DNA from: Streptosporangiaceae bacterium
GTDB taxonomy: Bacteria > Actinomycetota > Actinomycetes > Streptosporangiales > Streptosporangiaceae
NCBI GenBank assembly: GCA_019245115.1
Contig: JAFARZ010000325.1
Coordinates: 1 to 44,091 of the forward strand
DNA length: 44,091 nucleotides
Direction of reading: 5' to 3'
Shown here: positions 24,979 to 33,666 of the stretch, piece after piece
Position numbering within the stretch: the stretch's first letter is position 1
How the letters are laid out: the number at the start of each line of letters is the position of its first letter
Program-made: the position numbers and the translations under genes
The notes under the pieces: generated by a model
What the model was told of the DNA's origin: nothing
The model's database searches: none
What the model saw: only the letters and a program-made list of their open reading frames with translations

Positions 24979-26342
24979 CCGTGACCGCTACGACCGCCCC
25001 CGGCGAAGCGCTGGCGCCTCCCTCCGTCTCGGTGCGGCGCGGATACCGCTTCGAGCTGGTCAAGCTGCTGGCGCAGTGGCGGGTGCGCGTCCTGATCGGT
25101 TTGTGCTGGATCGGTCCGGCGATCACCGTCATCGTCGTGAGCGGGCAGAGCACGCTTCCGTCCGACACCCTGTTCGGCCGCGAGATGCACGCCACAGGCT
25201 GGGCCGGCGCGCTGGTGGTGCTGTCCTTCGCGGGCAGCTGGTTCTTCCCGCTGCTGACCTCGGTCGTCGCCGGCGACGTGTTCTCCGCCGAGGACCGGCT
25301 CGGCACCTGGCGCCACCTGCTCGTGGCGGTGCGCTCGCCGCGGCGGATCTTCATCGCCAAGGCGCTGGCGAGCCTCACCGTCCTGGCGATGTGCGTCCCC
25401 GGGCTGGCCGTCTCCGGCGTTATCGGCGGGCTGGTGGTCGGCAGCCGTCCGCTAGCCGGTCTCGACGGCCACCCGCTGTCGCCGGCCCACGCCGCCGGGA
25501 CGCTCCTGATCGCCTGGCTCTGCGTGCTCGCCCCGATACTGGCCTTCGCCGCGATCGGACTGCTCGCCTCCGTCATCTTCGGCCGGTCCCCGGTCGGCCT
25601 GCTGCTGCCCGCCTTCGGCGGGCTGGGGATGCAGCTGGCATCGCAGGTCCTGCCGATGCCGGCCGCGGTCCGTGTGGCGCTGCCCAGCTTCGCGTTCCTG
25701 TCCTGGAACGGCCTGTTCACCAGCCCGCCTCAGCTCGGCTCGCTTATCGCGGGCATCGCCGTCAGCCTGGCGTGGGCCGTCACCGCGACCGCGCTGGCGT
25801 ACCTGCTCTTCATGCGGCGTGACTTCACCAGCATGGCGAACGACGGCTCGGTGCGGCGCGCGATCACCGCCGGGATCCTGCCGCTGCTCGCGGTGTGGGC
25901 GCTTTCGGCGGGCGTGGTGGCCGCGGCGACCGGGGCCACTGGCTCCGGAATCGACGCCGGCAAGCTGCAGCAGTCGCTCGCCACGTCGTTCGGGCACCTT
26001 TACGTGGTGCAGAGCCAGGAGGTGTACCACCTGAGCGTCACCGCGGCGCAACTGCGGACCACGGCGTCCTGCACCAAGGGGGCCGGCCTGGTCGCCCAGG
26101 ACGGCCCGGGAAACGACTGGCGCTGCTCCGTCTACTGGCATCTCCCTGGCGTCAACGATGCGACCGGACAGGCCGTCTACCAGCTCGACGTCAACGCGAA
26201 CGGGCGGTACGTAGCCGACGGCGACGGACCGAATCAAGTGAATGGCTACTTCGTACTGCACGCCCCGTACGGGGACGCACCGAACCCGCTTTGGCAGTTC
26301 GACGGCCTCGTCGATCTGCTGGCCCCTGTATCGAAGGGATAG
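24975..26342 (+). CDS. ABC-2-type permease with extracytoplasmic C-terminal domain
   Basis: 455 aa, start overlapping the ATPase stop by 4 nt. Six or more TM segments (RVLIGLCWIGPAITVIVVSG ... LLASVIFGRSPVGLLLPAFG ... ITAGILPLLAVWALSAGVVA) are followed by a ~130-residue tail with no TM segment. The tail is rich in Tyr/Asn/Asp and has two Cys (TASCTKG, DWRCSVYW). That tail is not part of ordinary ABC-2 permeases; it is predicted outside the membrane and may carry a disulphide. The next gene starts 2 nt after the stop, linking the transporter tightly to the surface phosphoesterase. Confidence 0.85.
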   Translation: MTVTATTAPGEALAPPSVSVRRGYRFELVKLLAQWRVRVLIGLCWIGPAITVIVVSGQSTLPSDTLFGREMHATGWAGALVVLSFAGSWFFPLLTSVVAGDVFSAEDRLGTWRHLLVAVRSPRRIFIAKALASLTVLAMCVPGLAVSGVIGGLVVGSRPLAGLDGHPLSPAHAAGTLLIAWLCVLAPILAFAAIGLLASVIFGRSPVGLLLPAFGGLGMQLASQVLPMPAAVRVALPSFAFLSWNGLFTSPPQLGSLIAGIAVSLAWAVTATALAYLLFMRRDFTSMANDGSVRRAITAGILPLLAVWALSAGVVAAATGATGSGIDAGKLQQSLATSFGHLYVVQSQEVYHLSVTAAQLRTTASCTKGAGLVAQDGPGNDWRCSVYWHLPGVNDATGQAVYQLDVNANGRYVADGDGPNQVNGYFVLHAPYGDAPNPLWQFDGLVDLLAPVSKG

Positions 26343-26344
26343 GC

Positions 26345-29188
26345 ATGCAAGTCACGCGACAGCGTCGCAGAGTCTCGAGAGTCCGTCCCGGGCTCCCGAA
26401 TTGGACTGGCCGGCGGCTCCGCATTGTCGTAGCCGGCGCAGCAGCAATCTTCATCGTCGGCGGGGGCATGGCCGCCTACGGCTCCACGGTGGGGTTCGGC
26501 GACAACCAGGTCGGCACGCAGTACCCCAACGGGATCCAGGTCTCCGACGACCAGATCATCAACCCGATCGGCGACCGCCTGGTCACCCAGATCGGCAAGT
26601 TCATGGGCTCGACGGTCAGCCCGGACGGGCGATTCCTGGCCGCGACCAGCGCCGACAAGTCGGTGGTCCTGCAGATCTTCGACCTGTCGAGCTACAAGCT
26701 CATCTGGACGGTCGGCACCGCGACCGGGGTCAACCAGACCCTGTCCGATGGCAGCGTCGGTCAGGAAGGCCCCACCTACTCGCCGGACGGCAAGTTCCTC
26801 TGGCTGCCGGAGCAGGACGCCGTGAGCCGGTTCCCGGTCAACCCGGACGGCACCCTTGGTGCGCCGACCCGCTTCTCGCTCCCGACGGTGGGCAGCCACC
26901 TCGCGGGTAACAGCCGGACTCCGACGCCCAACTCGGCGCTGGTGGGCCAGATGACCTACTCACCCGACGGATCCACTCTGTACGCCGCGCTCAACGGGCA
27001 GAACACCGTCGTGGCGCTCGACCCCAGCACCGGTGCGATCGAGCACAAGTGGAACGTCGGCATCGCCCCCCGCGAACTCGCCTTCGCGGGCGGCAAACTC
27101 TACGTGAGCGACGAGGGCGGCCGCCAGGCCCGGCCGGGCGACACGACCATGGACTCCTATGGCACCGCGGTGCCCGCCAACGGGTACCTGGGCACGTCGA
27201 CGACCGGAGCCGTCAGCGTCATCGACCCCGCGAACCCGTCCGCGGCGGTCGGGTCGATCGCCGTCGGGCTGCACCCGACCGCGATGCACGTCGACGGCCA
27301 CGCGCTGTTCGTCGCCAACACCAACAGCGACACCGTCTCGGTCATCGACACTACGACGGACCAGGTCGAGCAGACGATCGAGACCAAGCCGTGGCCGGAG
27401 TCCTCGGTGGGGTACCAGCCCGACGGTATCGCGATGACCAAGGACGGCCACCTGCTGGTCACTCTGGGCCGGGCGAACGCCGTCGCGGTCTACCAGTACT
27501 ACGGCGCGCCGAAGGAGCCGGTCAGCTACCTCGGCCTGCTGCCGACGGACTACTACCCGGCGAACGTGGCGACGGTCGGCGACCAGATCGTGGTCACCAA
27601 CACGCGCGGCATCGACGCGCGCGGCCCCGCCATCACGACCTGCAAGGGACAGGGAACCGTCTGCGTCACCGGCCACGACACGCACAGCACCACCGCGTCC
27701 CTGACGCGCTTCACCCTGCCGAGCGACCGGGACATCGCACGCGACACCGTGACGGTCTTCCAGCAGAACGGCTGGACCAGGAACTCCGTCCGGGAGGCCA
27801 CGGACAGAAGAACGGCGCCAGTCCCGGTGCCGACACGCATCGGTGACCCGTCCGTGATCAAGCACGTCTTCCTGATCGTGAAGGAGAACCGCACCTACGA
27901 CCAGTTGTTCGGCGACATCGGCAAGGGCAACGGCGACCCGACGCTCACCCAGTTCGGCGAGAAGGCCACGCCGAACCAGCACGCGCTGGCCAAGCAGTTC
28001 GGCCTCTACGACAACACCTACGACGTCGGCACCAACTCTTCCGAGGGCCACAACTGGCTGATGCAGGGCGACAACCCCGAGTACTCCGAGTCGGACGCGG
28101 GAGAGTACCAGCGCACCTATGACACCGAGGAGGACGTGCTGGGTCACCAGCGCTCGGGCTTCCTGTGGACCGCCGTCGAGTCCGCTGGCGCGACGGCCAG
28201 GAACTACGGCGAGTTCGAGTACATGGAGGGCAAGCCGTCCGGTATCTGGCAGCAGTACTACTGCGCTTCCAAGAGCGTCATGGCCGGTGGTGACCCGGCC
28301 CAGCTGACCGCCGCGGGCCTGAAGGGCAACTACGGCTCGGCGATCCCGTCACTGAACTCCATCGCCGACCCGCTGTCCCCGCCGTTCGACCTCTCGATCC
28401 CGGACATCTACCGCTACGAGATCTGGAAGCAGGACTTCCAGAAGAACGGTCCCGCCAACTTCAACATGATCTGGCTCTCCAGCGACCACACCGGCGGGCC
28501 GACGGACGCGGAGGCCGGGGTCGCCGACAACGACCTCGCCACCGGTGACATCATCGATACGATCTCGCACAGCAAGTACTGGAAGGACTCCGTCATCTTC
28601 GTCCTCGAGGACGACAGCCAGGACGGCGCCGACCACGTCGACGGCCATCGCGCCCCGGTCCAGGTCATCAGCCCCTGGGCCCAGCACGACAAGGTCATCA
28701 ACACCTACTACTCGCAGATCTCGGCGGTCCGGACGATCGAGCAGATCCTCGGCGCCCAGCCGCTGAACGAGAAGGTAGCCGCCGCCACGCCGATGTACGA
28801 CGCCTTCACCAGCCATCCCGACTACACGCCGTTCAACGCGGTGCCGAACCAGATCCCGCTGACCGAGGCCATCACCGTCCCGCCGGCCTGCGGACTCGAC
28901 ACGCTCGGCCTCACCGGCGCCGCGGCGGCGGCACTTAACAAGGCGGAGGCCACCAAGACCACGATCCCCGCGAACGAGCAGGCCACCGCCGCTGCCTGGG
29001 CGTCCTGGCTGGCCAGCCAGCACACCACCGGCAACGGCGCGGTCCCTGACTACGCGAACCCGGAGCAGATGAACCGGTACACGTGGTACCAGGCCCACGA
29101 TTGGAAGGTGCCGTACCCGGGTGACTCCAAGATCTACGCCCCGGACCAGGTGCCCGGAGCTCCCCTCCCGAGCCCGGACCAGAGCTGA
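26345..29188 (+). CDS. membrane-anchored YVTN-type beta-propeller fused to phosphoesterase (alkaline phosphatase superfamily)
   Basis: 947 aa from ATG 26345. A basic N-terminus and one TM segment (IVVAGAAAIFIVGGGMAAYG) anchor it facing outside. Residues ~50-470 form a seven-bladed-type propeller with YVTN/YncE repeats (SPDGSTLYAALNGQNTVVAL, LFVANTNSDTVSVIDTTTDQ). Residues ~500-820 match the phosphoesterase fold of acid phosphatase/phospholipase C relatives (HVFLIVKENRTYDQLFGDIG; metal-site region SVIFVLEDDSQDGADHVDGH). This two-part layout is a known actinomycete and proteobacterial arrangement. The C-terminal ~120 residues are Ala/Pro-rich. It closes an operon with the ABC exporter; substrate and link to transport are unknown. 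Confidence 0.9.
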   Translation: MQVTRQRRRVSRVRPGLPNWTGRRLRIVVAGAAAIFIVGGGMAAYGSTVGFGDNQVGTQYPNGIQVSDDQIINPIGDRLVTQIGKFMGSTVSPDGRFLAATSADKSVVLQIFDLSSYKLIWTVGTATGVNQTLSDGSVGQEGPTYSPDGKFLWLPEQDAVSRFPVNPDGTLGAPTRFSLPTVGSHLAGNSRTPTPNSALVGQMTYSPDGSTLYAALNGQNTVVALDPSTGAIEHKWNVGIAPRELAFAGGKLYVSDEGGRQARPGDTTMDSYGTAVPANGYLGTSTTGAVSVIDPANPSAAVGSIAVGLHPTAMHVDGHALFVANTNSDTVSVIDTTTDQVEQTIETKPWPESSVGYQPDGIAMTKDGHLLVTLGRANAVAVYQYYGAPKEPVSYLGLLPTDYYPANVATVGDQIVVTNTRGIDARGPAITTCKGQGTVCVTGHDTHSTTASLTRFTLPSDRDIARDTVTVFQQNGWTRNSVREATDRRTAPVPVPTRIGDPSVIKHVFLIVKENRTYDQLFGDIGKGNGDPTLTQFGEKATPNQHALAKQFGLYDNTYDVGTNSSEGHNWLMQGDNPEYSESDAGEYQRTYDTEEDVLGHQRSGFLWTAVESAGATARNYGEFEYMEGKPSGIWQQYYCASKSVMAGGDPAQLTAAGLKGNYGSAIPSLNSIADPLSPPFDLSIPDIYRYEIWKQDFQKNGPANFNMIWLSSDHTGGPTDAEAGVADNDLATGDIIDTISHSKYWKDSVIFVLEDDSQDGADHVDGHRAPVQVISPWAQHDKVINTYYSQISAVRTIEQILGAQPLNEKVAAATPMYDAFTSHPDYTPFNAVPNQIPLTEAITVPPACGLDTLGLTGAAAAALNKAEATKTTIPANEQATAAAWASWLASQHTTGNGAVPDYANPEQMNRYTWYQAHDWKVPYPGDSKIYAPDQVPGAPLPSPDQS

Positions 29189-29224
29189 CGGGTCTCCAGG
29201 CAACAACTGAACAGCATCGCAACA

Positions 29225-29256
29225 CGACGGCCCGCCGGACATCCGGCGGGCCGTCG
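29225..29256 (+). terminator. strong terminator of the ABC/phosphoesterase operon
   Basis: Perfect 15-bp arms (CGACGGCCCGCCGGA at 29225-29239 and complement at 29242-29256), only two bases apart, begin 36 nt after the stop codon. A typical actinomycete GC-hairpin terminator. Confidence 0.85.
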
Positions 29257-29283
29257 CCTATCGCGCCTGGGATCCCCGGTCAG

Positions 29284-29356
29284 TGGTACCACAGACCGTT
29301 CGTGATAATGAGCGCGGTACTGGCGCCCCACAATATGCTCGTTGGACGAGTATTGA
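29284..29356. promoter_or_regulatory. putative operator/promoter of the MFS gene
   Basis: GTGGTACCAC (about 29284-29293) is a perfect 10-bp palindrome. CTCGT-TGG-ACGAG (near 29339-29351) is a second inverted repeat overlapping AT-richer sequence (AATATG ... TATTGA). Both lie before GTG 29399 and could be binding sites for a TetR- or MarR-type regulator not encoded here. Confidence 0.35.
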
Positions 29357-29398
29357 CGCGCCAGCAGTCGCCCGCCGCGCCGGCCTCCTGGCGGCGGC

Positions 29399-30640
29399 GT
29401 GAACCGGCGCCGGTACGGAGCCCCCGCGGCCGCGCCCGAGCCGGCCTACCACCGTGACACCGCGACCTGGGCGGCGTTCGCTGCCCTGTTCGCCTTCGGC
29501 ATCCTCAACGCGGCGCTCGGACCGGTCCTGCCGTATCTGCGCCAGGCAGAGCACACTTCGTATCTTGCCGGCGCGCTGCACCAGGTCGCCTTCGCGATCG
29601 GCGGCATGATGGCCGGTATCCAGGCCAGCCGGTCCAGCGCGCCACGACGTCGCATGATCGTCGCCGGCCTCAGCGCCGCCGCCGCGAGCGGCCTGCTGCT
29701 CGGCTACGGCCGGGTGCTGCCGCTGACCCTGGCCGCTGCCCTGGCGATCAGCGCCTTCGCCACCGCGGCGCTCATCCGGGTCTGGGCAGTTCTCGCCGAT
29801 CTGCACCACCGCCACCGTGCCGTGGCGATGACCGAGGGCGAAGTCGCCGTCAGCTTCGCCGGGATCGTCACGCCGGCGGTGATCGGCGCCTGCGCCGCCA
29901 CGGTGCTCGGCTGGCGGTTCTCCTTCGTGATCGTCTTCGTCCTCGTCATTGCCGCCACGGCCGCCATGGCCGCGACGCGCGTACCCGGGCCGGCCCGGCA
30001 GCAGGGCGCGGGCATGACCCGAAATGCTGGCACGACAACGCACCCGCACCGGCGCACCCTCGCCACGATCTTCGCAGTGGTGGGCCTGGAGTTCACCCTC
30101 AGTTTCTGGGCCGCCAGCTACCTGCACGACGACCTCGGCATCACCCAAGGCACCGCGGCCGGCCTGGTGAGCGCCATCTACGCAGCAAACCTCACCGGCC
30201 GCGTGCTCGTGAGCCGGCTCGCACGCAAGCTGTCCGCCACCACCGTGCTCCGGCTCTCGCTCGCCACCGCCCTCGCGGGCTGCCCAGTCCTGCTCGCAGC
30301 GGACAATCTCGGGCTGGCGACCGCCGGGCTCGCCGTGACCGGCATCGGGATCGGCGGCGCCTTCCCGCTCGCCTCATCCCTACACGTCGCCGCCAGCGGC
30401 CGCACCGCCGACCAGGCACTGGGCCAGATCCTCACGATCGCCGGCACCGGCCAGATCACCGGCCCCCTCATCGCCGGCGCGCTCGCTCAAGCCGCCGGCC
30501 TTCGCATCGGCCTGCTCATTATGCCGGCCCTCATCCTCATGGCCATCGCCACGACCCTGCCGGCCGGGACCTGGTCGCCCCGGGGGTGGTGGCGGCGGCC
30601 TTCTTTTAAAATTGACAAGAAAGTTTCTTATAAGTCTTGA
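29399..30640 (+). CDS. MFS transporter
   Basis: 413 aa from GTG 29399. About 12 hydrophobic segments fit a major facilitator with the usual two-fold layout. The cytoplasmic loop after TM2 reads QASRSSAPRRR, with a central hydrophilic break at about residues 200-220 (PGPARQQGAGMTRNAGTTTHPHRR). The second half has AIYAANLTGRVLVSRLARKL, the MFS motif A region. It is likely an exporter of drugs or small metabolites. The last ten residues (KIDKKVSYKS) are Lys/Ser-rich because the frame runs into the AT-rich promoter of the chitinase gene, so the true functional chain may end earlier. No neighbour identifies the substrate. Confidence 0.85.
   Translation: MNRRRYGAPAAAPEPAYHRDTATWAAFAALFAFGILNAALGPVLPYLRQAEHTSYLAGALHQVAFAIGGMMAGIQASRSSAPRRRMIVAGLSAAAASGLLLGYGRVLPLTLAAALAISAFATAALIRVWAVLADLHHRHRAVAMTEGEVAVSFAGIVTPAVIGACAATVLGWRFSFVIVFVLVIAATAAMAATRVPGPARQQGAGMTRNAGTTTHPHRRTLATIFAVVGLEFTLSFWAASYLHDDLGITQGTAAGLVSAIYAANLTGRVLVSRLARKLSATTVLRLSLATALAGCPVLLAADNLGLATAGLAVTGIGIGGAFPLASSLHVAASGRTADQALGQILTIAGTGQITGPLIAGALAQAAGLRIGLLIMPALILMAIATTLPAGTWSPRGWWRRPSFKIDKKVSYKS
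30613..30635. promoter_or_regulatory. palindrome in the promoter region of the chitinase gene
   Basis: AAGAAA-G-TTTCTT (30617-30629) is a perfect inverted repeat inside a TTGACA-containing AT-rich patch. The GAAA-S-TTTC core is a shape I associate, from memory, with operators of secreted glycosidase genes in Streptomyces. It lies about 115 nt before the chitinase start and overlaps the last codons of the MFS frame. Confidence 0.45.
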
Positions 30641-30741
30641 CGGCCCGGTTCTCCGGGGTTACAAAGTGACCACATCACCGGTTTACGGGCTTACGCGAGG
30701 TGCGGGATCGCCTGAGCTCCTCTCGCCACCTGGAGGGGTCC

Positions 30742-32052
30742 ATGCAGGTCAGAAGACGTATTCTGCGCACAGCTCTCATTGCTGGCTCAGCGCTCGGGCT
30801 AATCGCCGGCAGCTCGGTCCTCGCGCTGGCCTCCGGGCCTGCCGCGCAGGCATCCACCACATGCGCCGCGGCGTGGAGTTCCACCGCTGTCTACACCGCC
30901 GGCAATCAAGCCAGCGAGAACGGCATCAATTACACCGCCAACTGGTGGACTCAGGGCAACGACCCGGCGACCAGCAACGGCGGCCCCGGCTCGGGACAGC
31001 CGTGGACATCCGACGGCTCCTGCACCGGCGGTGGCGGAGGCGGCGGCGGAGGCGGCGGCGGCGGTGGTGGTGGTGGGGGTGGTGGCGGTGGCGGCACGGG
31101 CGGCCCGAGCGGCCTGCTCTTCAGCCCGTACAAGGACGTCACCATCAACATGAACTGGAACACCTACCAGGTGCAGTCGGCCGTGGAAGGGTCCGCCATT
31201 CCGGTGGTTGGTTCCGGCAGCCTGGTGTCGAATTACGTCCCGAAGCTGCCCGCGATCACGCTCGCGTTCGCTACCGGTTCCTGCGGCAGCGAGAACTGGG
31301 GCGGCGCCCCGGCTGCCAACTGGGCTGCCGAGAACATCCCGCAGCTCCAGGCCGCCGGCCTGAATTACGTTGTCTCGACTGGTGGCGAGGCGGGGACTTT
31401 CACCTGCACCTCGGCGTCCGGCATGGAATCGTTCATCGCTCGCTACGCCAGCCCGCACATGGTAGGCGTTGACTTCGACATCGAAGGCGGCCAGAGCCAG
31501 TCCGACATCCAGAATCTGGTCAACTCGGCGGCGGGAGCGCAGTCGCAGTACCCGAACCTGCAGTTCTCGTTCACGCTCGCCACGCTGGGAGCATCCGATG
31601 GCAGCTTCGGCGGCGTGAACTCGCTCGGCAACCAGGTCGTCGAGGCGGTGCTCGGCTCCAGCCTGAAGAACTACGTCATCAACCTGATGACCATGGACTT
31701 CGGCAGCGCGTCCAGCAGCGTCTGCGTCGTGGTCTCCGGCAGCTGCGAGATGGCGCAGTCGGCGATCCAGGCGGTGAAGAACCTCGAGCACACCTACGGG
31801 ATCCCGGCGAACAAGATCGCCGTCACCCCGATGATCGGCCTGAACGACAACACCAGCGAGACCTTCACTGCCGCTGATGTGGACACGCTGACGTCATACG
31901 TGAAGAGCAACGGCCTGGCCGGGCTCCACTTCTGGTCACTGGACCGGGACACGCCCTGCGCCGATACGTACGCGTCCCCCACCTGCAACTCGATTTCCGG
32001 CACGACACCACTGGAGTACACCAGCAGGTTCCTGAACGACCTCGGGGACTGA
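30742..32052 (+). CDS. secreted GH18 chitinase with N-terminal CBM5/12
   Basis: 436 aa; GGAGGGG precedes ATG 30742. The signal peptide ends near LALASGPAAQA. Residues ~35-85 match the carbohydrate-binding module of chitinases, CBM5/12 type (CAAAWSSTAVYTAGNQAS, NWWTQGNDPATSNG, PWTSDGSC). A run of 23 consecutive glycines links it to the catalytic domain. The GH18 signature DxxDxDxE appears as GVDFDIEGG, with the last Glu as proton donor. Later strands (YVINLMTMDFG, GLHFWSLDRD) are also typical of GH18. It hydrolyses chitin outside the cell. The poly-Gly DNA is a simple-repeat tract (31027-31095). Confidence 0.92.
   Translation: MQVRRRILRTALIAGSALGLIAGSSVLALASGPAAQASTTCAAAWSSTAVYTAGNQASENGINYTANWWTQGNDPATSNGGPGSGQPWTSDGSCTGGGGGGGGGGGGGGGGGGGGGGGTGGPSGLLFSPYKDVTINMNWNTYQVQSAVEGSAIPVVGSGSLVSNYVPKLPAITLAFATGSCGSENWGGAPAANWAAENIPQLQAAGLNYVVSTGGEAGTFTCTSASGMESFIARYASPHMVGVDFDIEGGQSQSDIQNLVNSAAGAQSQYPNLQFSFTLATLGASDGSFGGVNSLGNQVVEAVLGSSLKNYVINLMTMDFGSASSSVCVVVSGSCEMAQSAIQAVKNLEHTYGIPANKIAVTPMIGLNDNTSETFTAADVDTLTSYVKSNGLAGLHFWSLDRDTPCADTYASPTCNSISGTTPLEYTSRFLNDLGD
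31027..31095 (+). repeat. GGN-triplet microsatellite coding 23 glycines
   Basis: Twenty-three consecutive glycine codons (mostly GGC and GGT) between the carbohydrate-binding and catalytic domains of the chitinase. Tandem triplets of this kind can gain or lose units, changing linker length without a frameshift. Confidence 0.9.
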
Positions 32053-32213
32053 CGGAGATGCCAGGGCGGGCTGTGAACGGGCTACCTTGCGCGGCCGGTG
32101 CCGGCCTGACCGGCAGGGTCGACGGCCTGGGCTTCTGGATGGCGTTCAGTTCTGATGAGGGCAAGCGCGGCTCCATGCCGCCGGTATCGGAGGAAGACGG
32201 GGCGGCGGCCTGC

Positions 32214-32269
32214 CCCTAGGCCATTACGGCCTGGCCCTAGGCCATTACGGCCTGGCCCTAGGCCATTAC
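32214..32269. repeat. 21-bp tandem repeat, 2.7 copies
   Basis: The unit CCCTAGGCCATTACGGCCTGG is present exactly at 32214-32234 and 32235-32255, then for 14 bases at 32256-32269. Each unit contains inverted-repeat parts (CCTAGG; GGCC..GGCC). It lies directly upstream of the small membrane-protein gene at 32295, so it could be a regulatory array. Confidence 0.9.
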
Positions 32270-32294
32270 CAGAGAGGTGCCTAAAGTTAACCGC

Positions 32295-32714
32295 ATGGCG
32301 AGGTTGACGCCCGAGGAGGAAGCTGCCTACGCCCTTGACTGGGGCCTGGCCCGCGACGATCTTGATCCCGTTGCCCAGCTTGCCTATGACCGGCTCCGGA
32401 AAGAACGCGAAACCCGGCCACCGGCGCACACAGCCTCCGGGGGCGAGACAGGGCCCCCTCCGGTCCGGTATCTATCCGTGCCACGGCGTCTCACCGCTCG
32501 AAGCGCCGGGCTCTTCGCCATATGTGTCATAGGCCTGGTGATCGGCCCCTATGGCGATGCCCATCACATCGCTGTGCTGAGCGACCTCGGGATCGTCATG
32601 GTAGGCGGCGGCTTCGGGCTGGGCCTCATAACTGTCATCGGTGCTCTGCGGGCTGGTCACCGGGCGCGGAAATTCCGGAGAGAAGCTATCCGGATGCTGC
32701 TGGACAAGGACTGA
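32295..32714 (+). CDS. small two-TM membrane protein, unknown
   Basis: 139 aa from ATG 32295, or a few residues longer from GTG 32277; neither has a clear ribosome site. The N-terminal ~55 residues are charged (RLTPEEEAAYALDWGLARDD, LDPVAQLAYDRLRKERE). Two TM segments follow (ARSAGLFAICVIGLVIGPYG and VMVGGGFGLGLITVIGALRA), and then a basic tail. No family recognised. The gene starts just after the 21-bp repeats. Confidence 0.6.
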   Translation: MARLTPEEEAAYALDWGLARDDLDPVAQLAYDRLRKERETRPPAHTASGGETGPPPVRYLSVPRRLTARSAGLFAICVIGLVIGPYGDAHHIAVLSDLGIVMVGGGFGLGLITVIGALRAGHRARKFRREAIRMLLDKD

Positions 32715-32878
32715 TGCGCTCTGGGGCTACGGTCAGCCGGAGCATCACTGCGCAGGCTGCGGACAGCATGCAGAGGCTGACCTGGTCCGTGTGGACCTGA
32801 CCGTGGCTGATGCCTGGGCCCACACGCCCCCGGCGGCACCCGCCAATGGGCTATCGCGGATGGCCAGGGCCGGGTGGG

Positions 32879-33331
32879 TCAGGAACTGAGCGGGAACGAG
32901 ATTGCCTGCAACGACGGATCTATCGCCCCTCCGTAGATGAACATGCTGCCATCGGGCTCGATCTCCATGCCGGAGCTGGACCCGCCAGAGCCGAAGTTGA
33001 AGTACGTCAGCCACAGGAAATGCGCGGGCCGCGCCCCGGCCGGAAGGACTGCTACCAGCGGATCGTTGCTCTTGTCCGCGGACAGTATCCCGCGCAGATA
33101 CAAGATGCCGTCTCTGACCGCGTATGAGGGCGTGCCGTAGTCTTGGCTGCTCAGCGCCTGCCAGCCGCTGAGCAGCCGCAACGGATGCCAGATGAAGCTA
33201 GTGGCCGCTCCGCGGGTCGTGGTTGCCTGTGGTGCCGAGCCGGAGCTGGCCAGCGCCGCCGCTCCGCCCCCGGCCACTGCCATGACCGCGGCCGCCGCGG
33301 CAGCGATCGGCATACGCATCCTGAGCTTCAT
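32879..33331 (-). CDS. small secreted protein, unknown
   Basis: 150 aa; AGGAGG six bases before ATG 33331. The signal peptide is basic and Ala-rich (MRMPIAAAAAAVMAVAGGGAAALA). The mature part of ~120 residues looks beta-rich (LRLLSGWQALSSQDYGTPSY, FLWLTYFNFGSGGSSSGMEI, SMFIYGGAIDPS) with no cysteine in the mature chain. I do not recognise a family. It is monocistronic, facing the small membrane-protein gene with 165 nt between the stops. Confidence 0.65.
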   Translation of the reverse strand: MKLRMRMPIAAAAAAVMAVAGGGAAALASSGSAPQATTTRGAATSFIWHPLRLLSGWQALSSQDYGTPSYAVRDGILYLRGILSADKSNDPLVAVLPAGARPAHFLWLTYFNFGSGGSSSGMEIEPDGSMFIYGGAIDPSLQAISFPLSS

Positions 33332-33666
33332 CGATACCTCCTGCGAATTCTCATGGTGCTGGTACTCCAGCTGGCTTGATTACTAAGACCATTACGGGAG
33401 CAGGCGGGTTGCACTACATGACCAGCTAGCGGCAGCGTGCCCCTCAGCTGAGCGCACGGCTGATGGCGGCAGAATTAACTTGTGCAGGTCTCGATGCCGG
33501 GTCCGGTCCAGCTCCGCGACGAAGCGCGCTGCCAGGCAGCAGCGCATACCGCTCGGTTACAAAATCGCCGAACGGGCCCATCCGCGCTGCCAGCTGATGG
33601 GCAGCCGCGAAACCGGCAGCCGGGCGGTGGCGAACATCCCCGGCCGGGCCGCGCGGTACGCGGTCG
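33332..33666. other. intergenic region, no gene seen
   Basis: The left part contains the promoter of the minus-strand secreted-protein gene. The plus-strand frames here (33480-33725) have no recognisable protein sequence and run into the duplicated reductase gene. No RNA gene or terminator was seen. Confidence 0.35.

Noticed and set aside
26960..28147. 395-codon minus-strand open frame
   Set aside because: Antisense shadow of the propeller-phosphoesterase gene.
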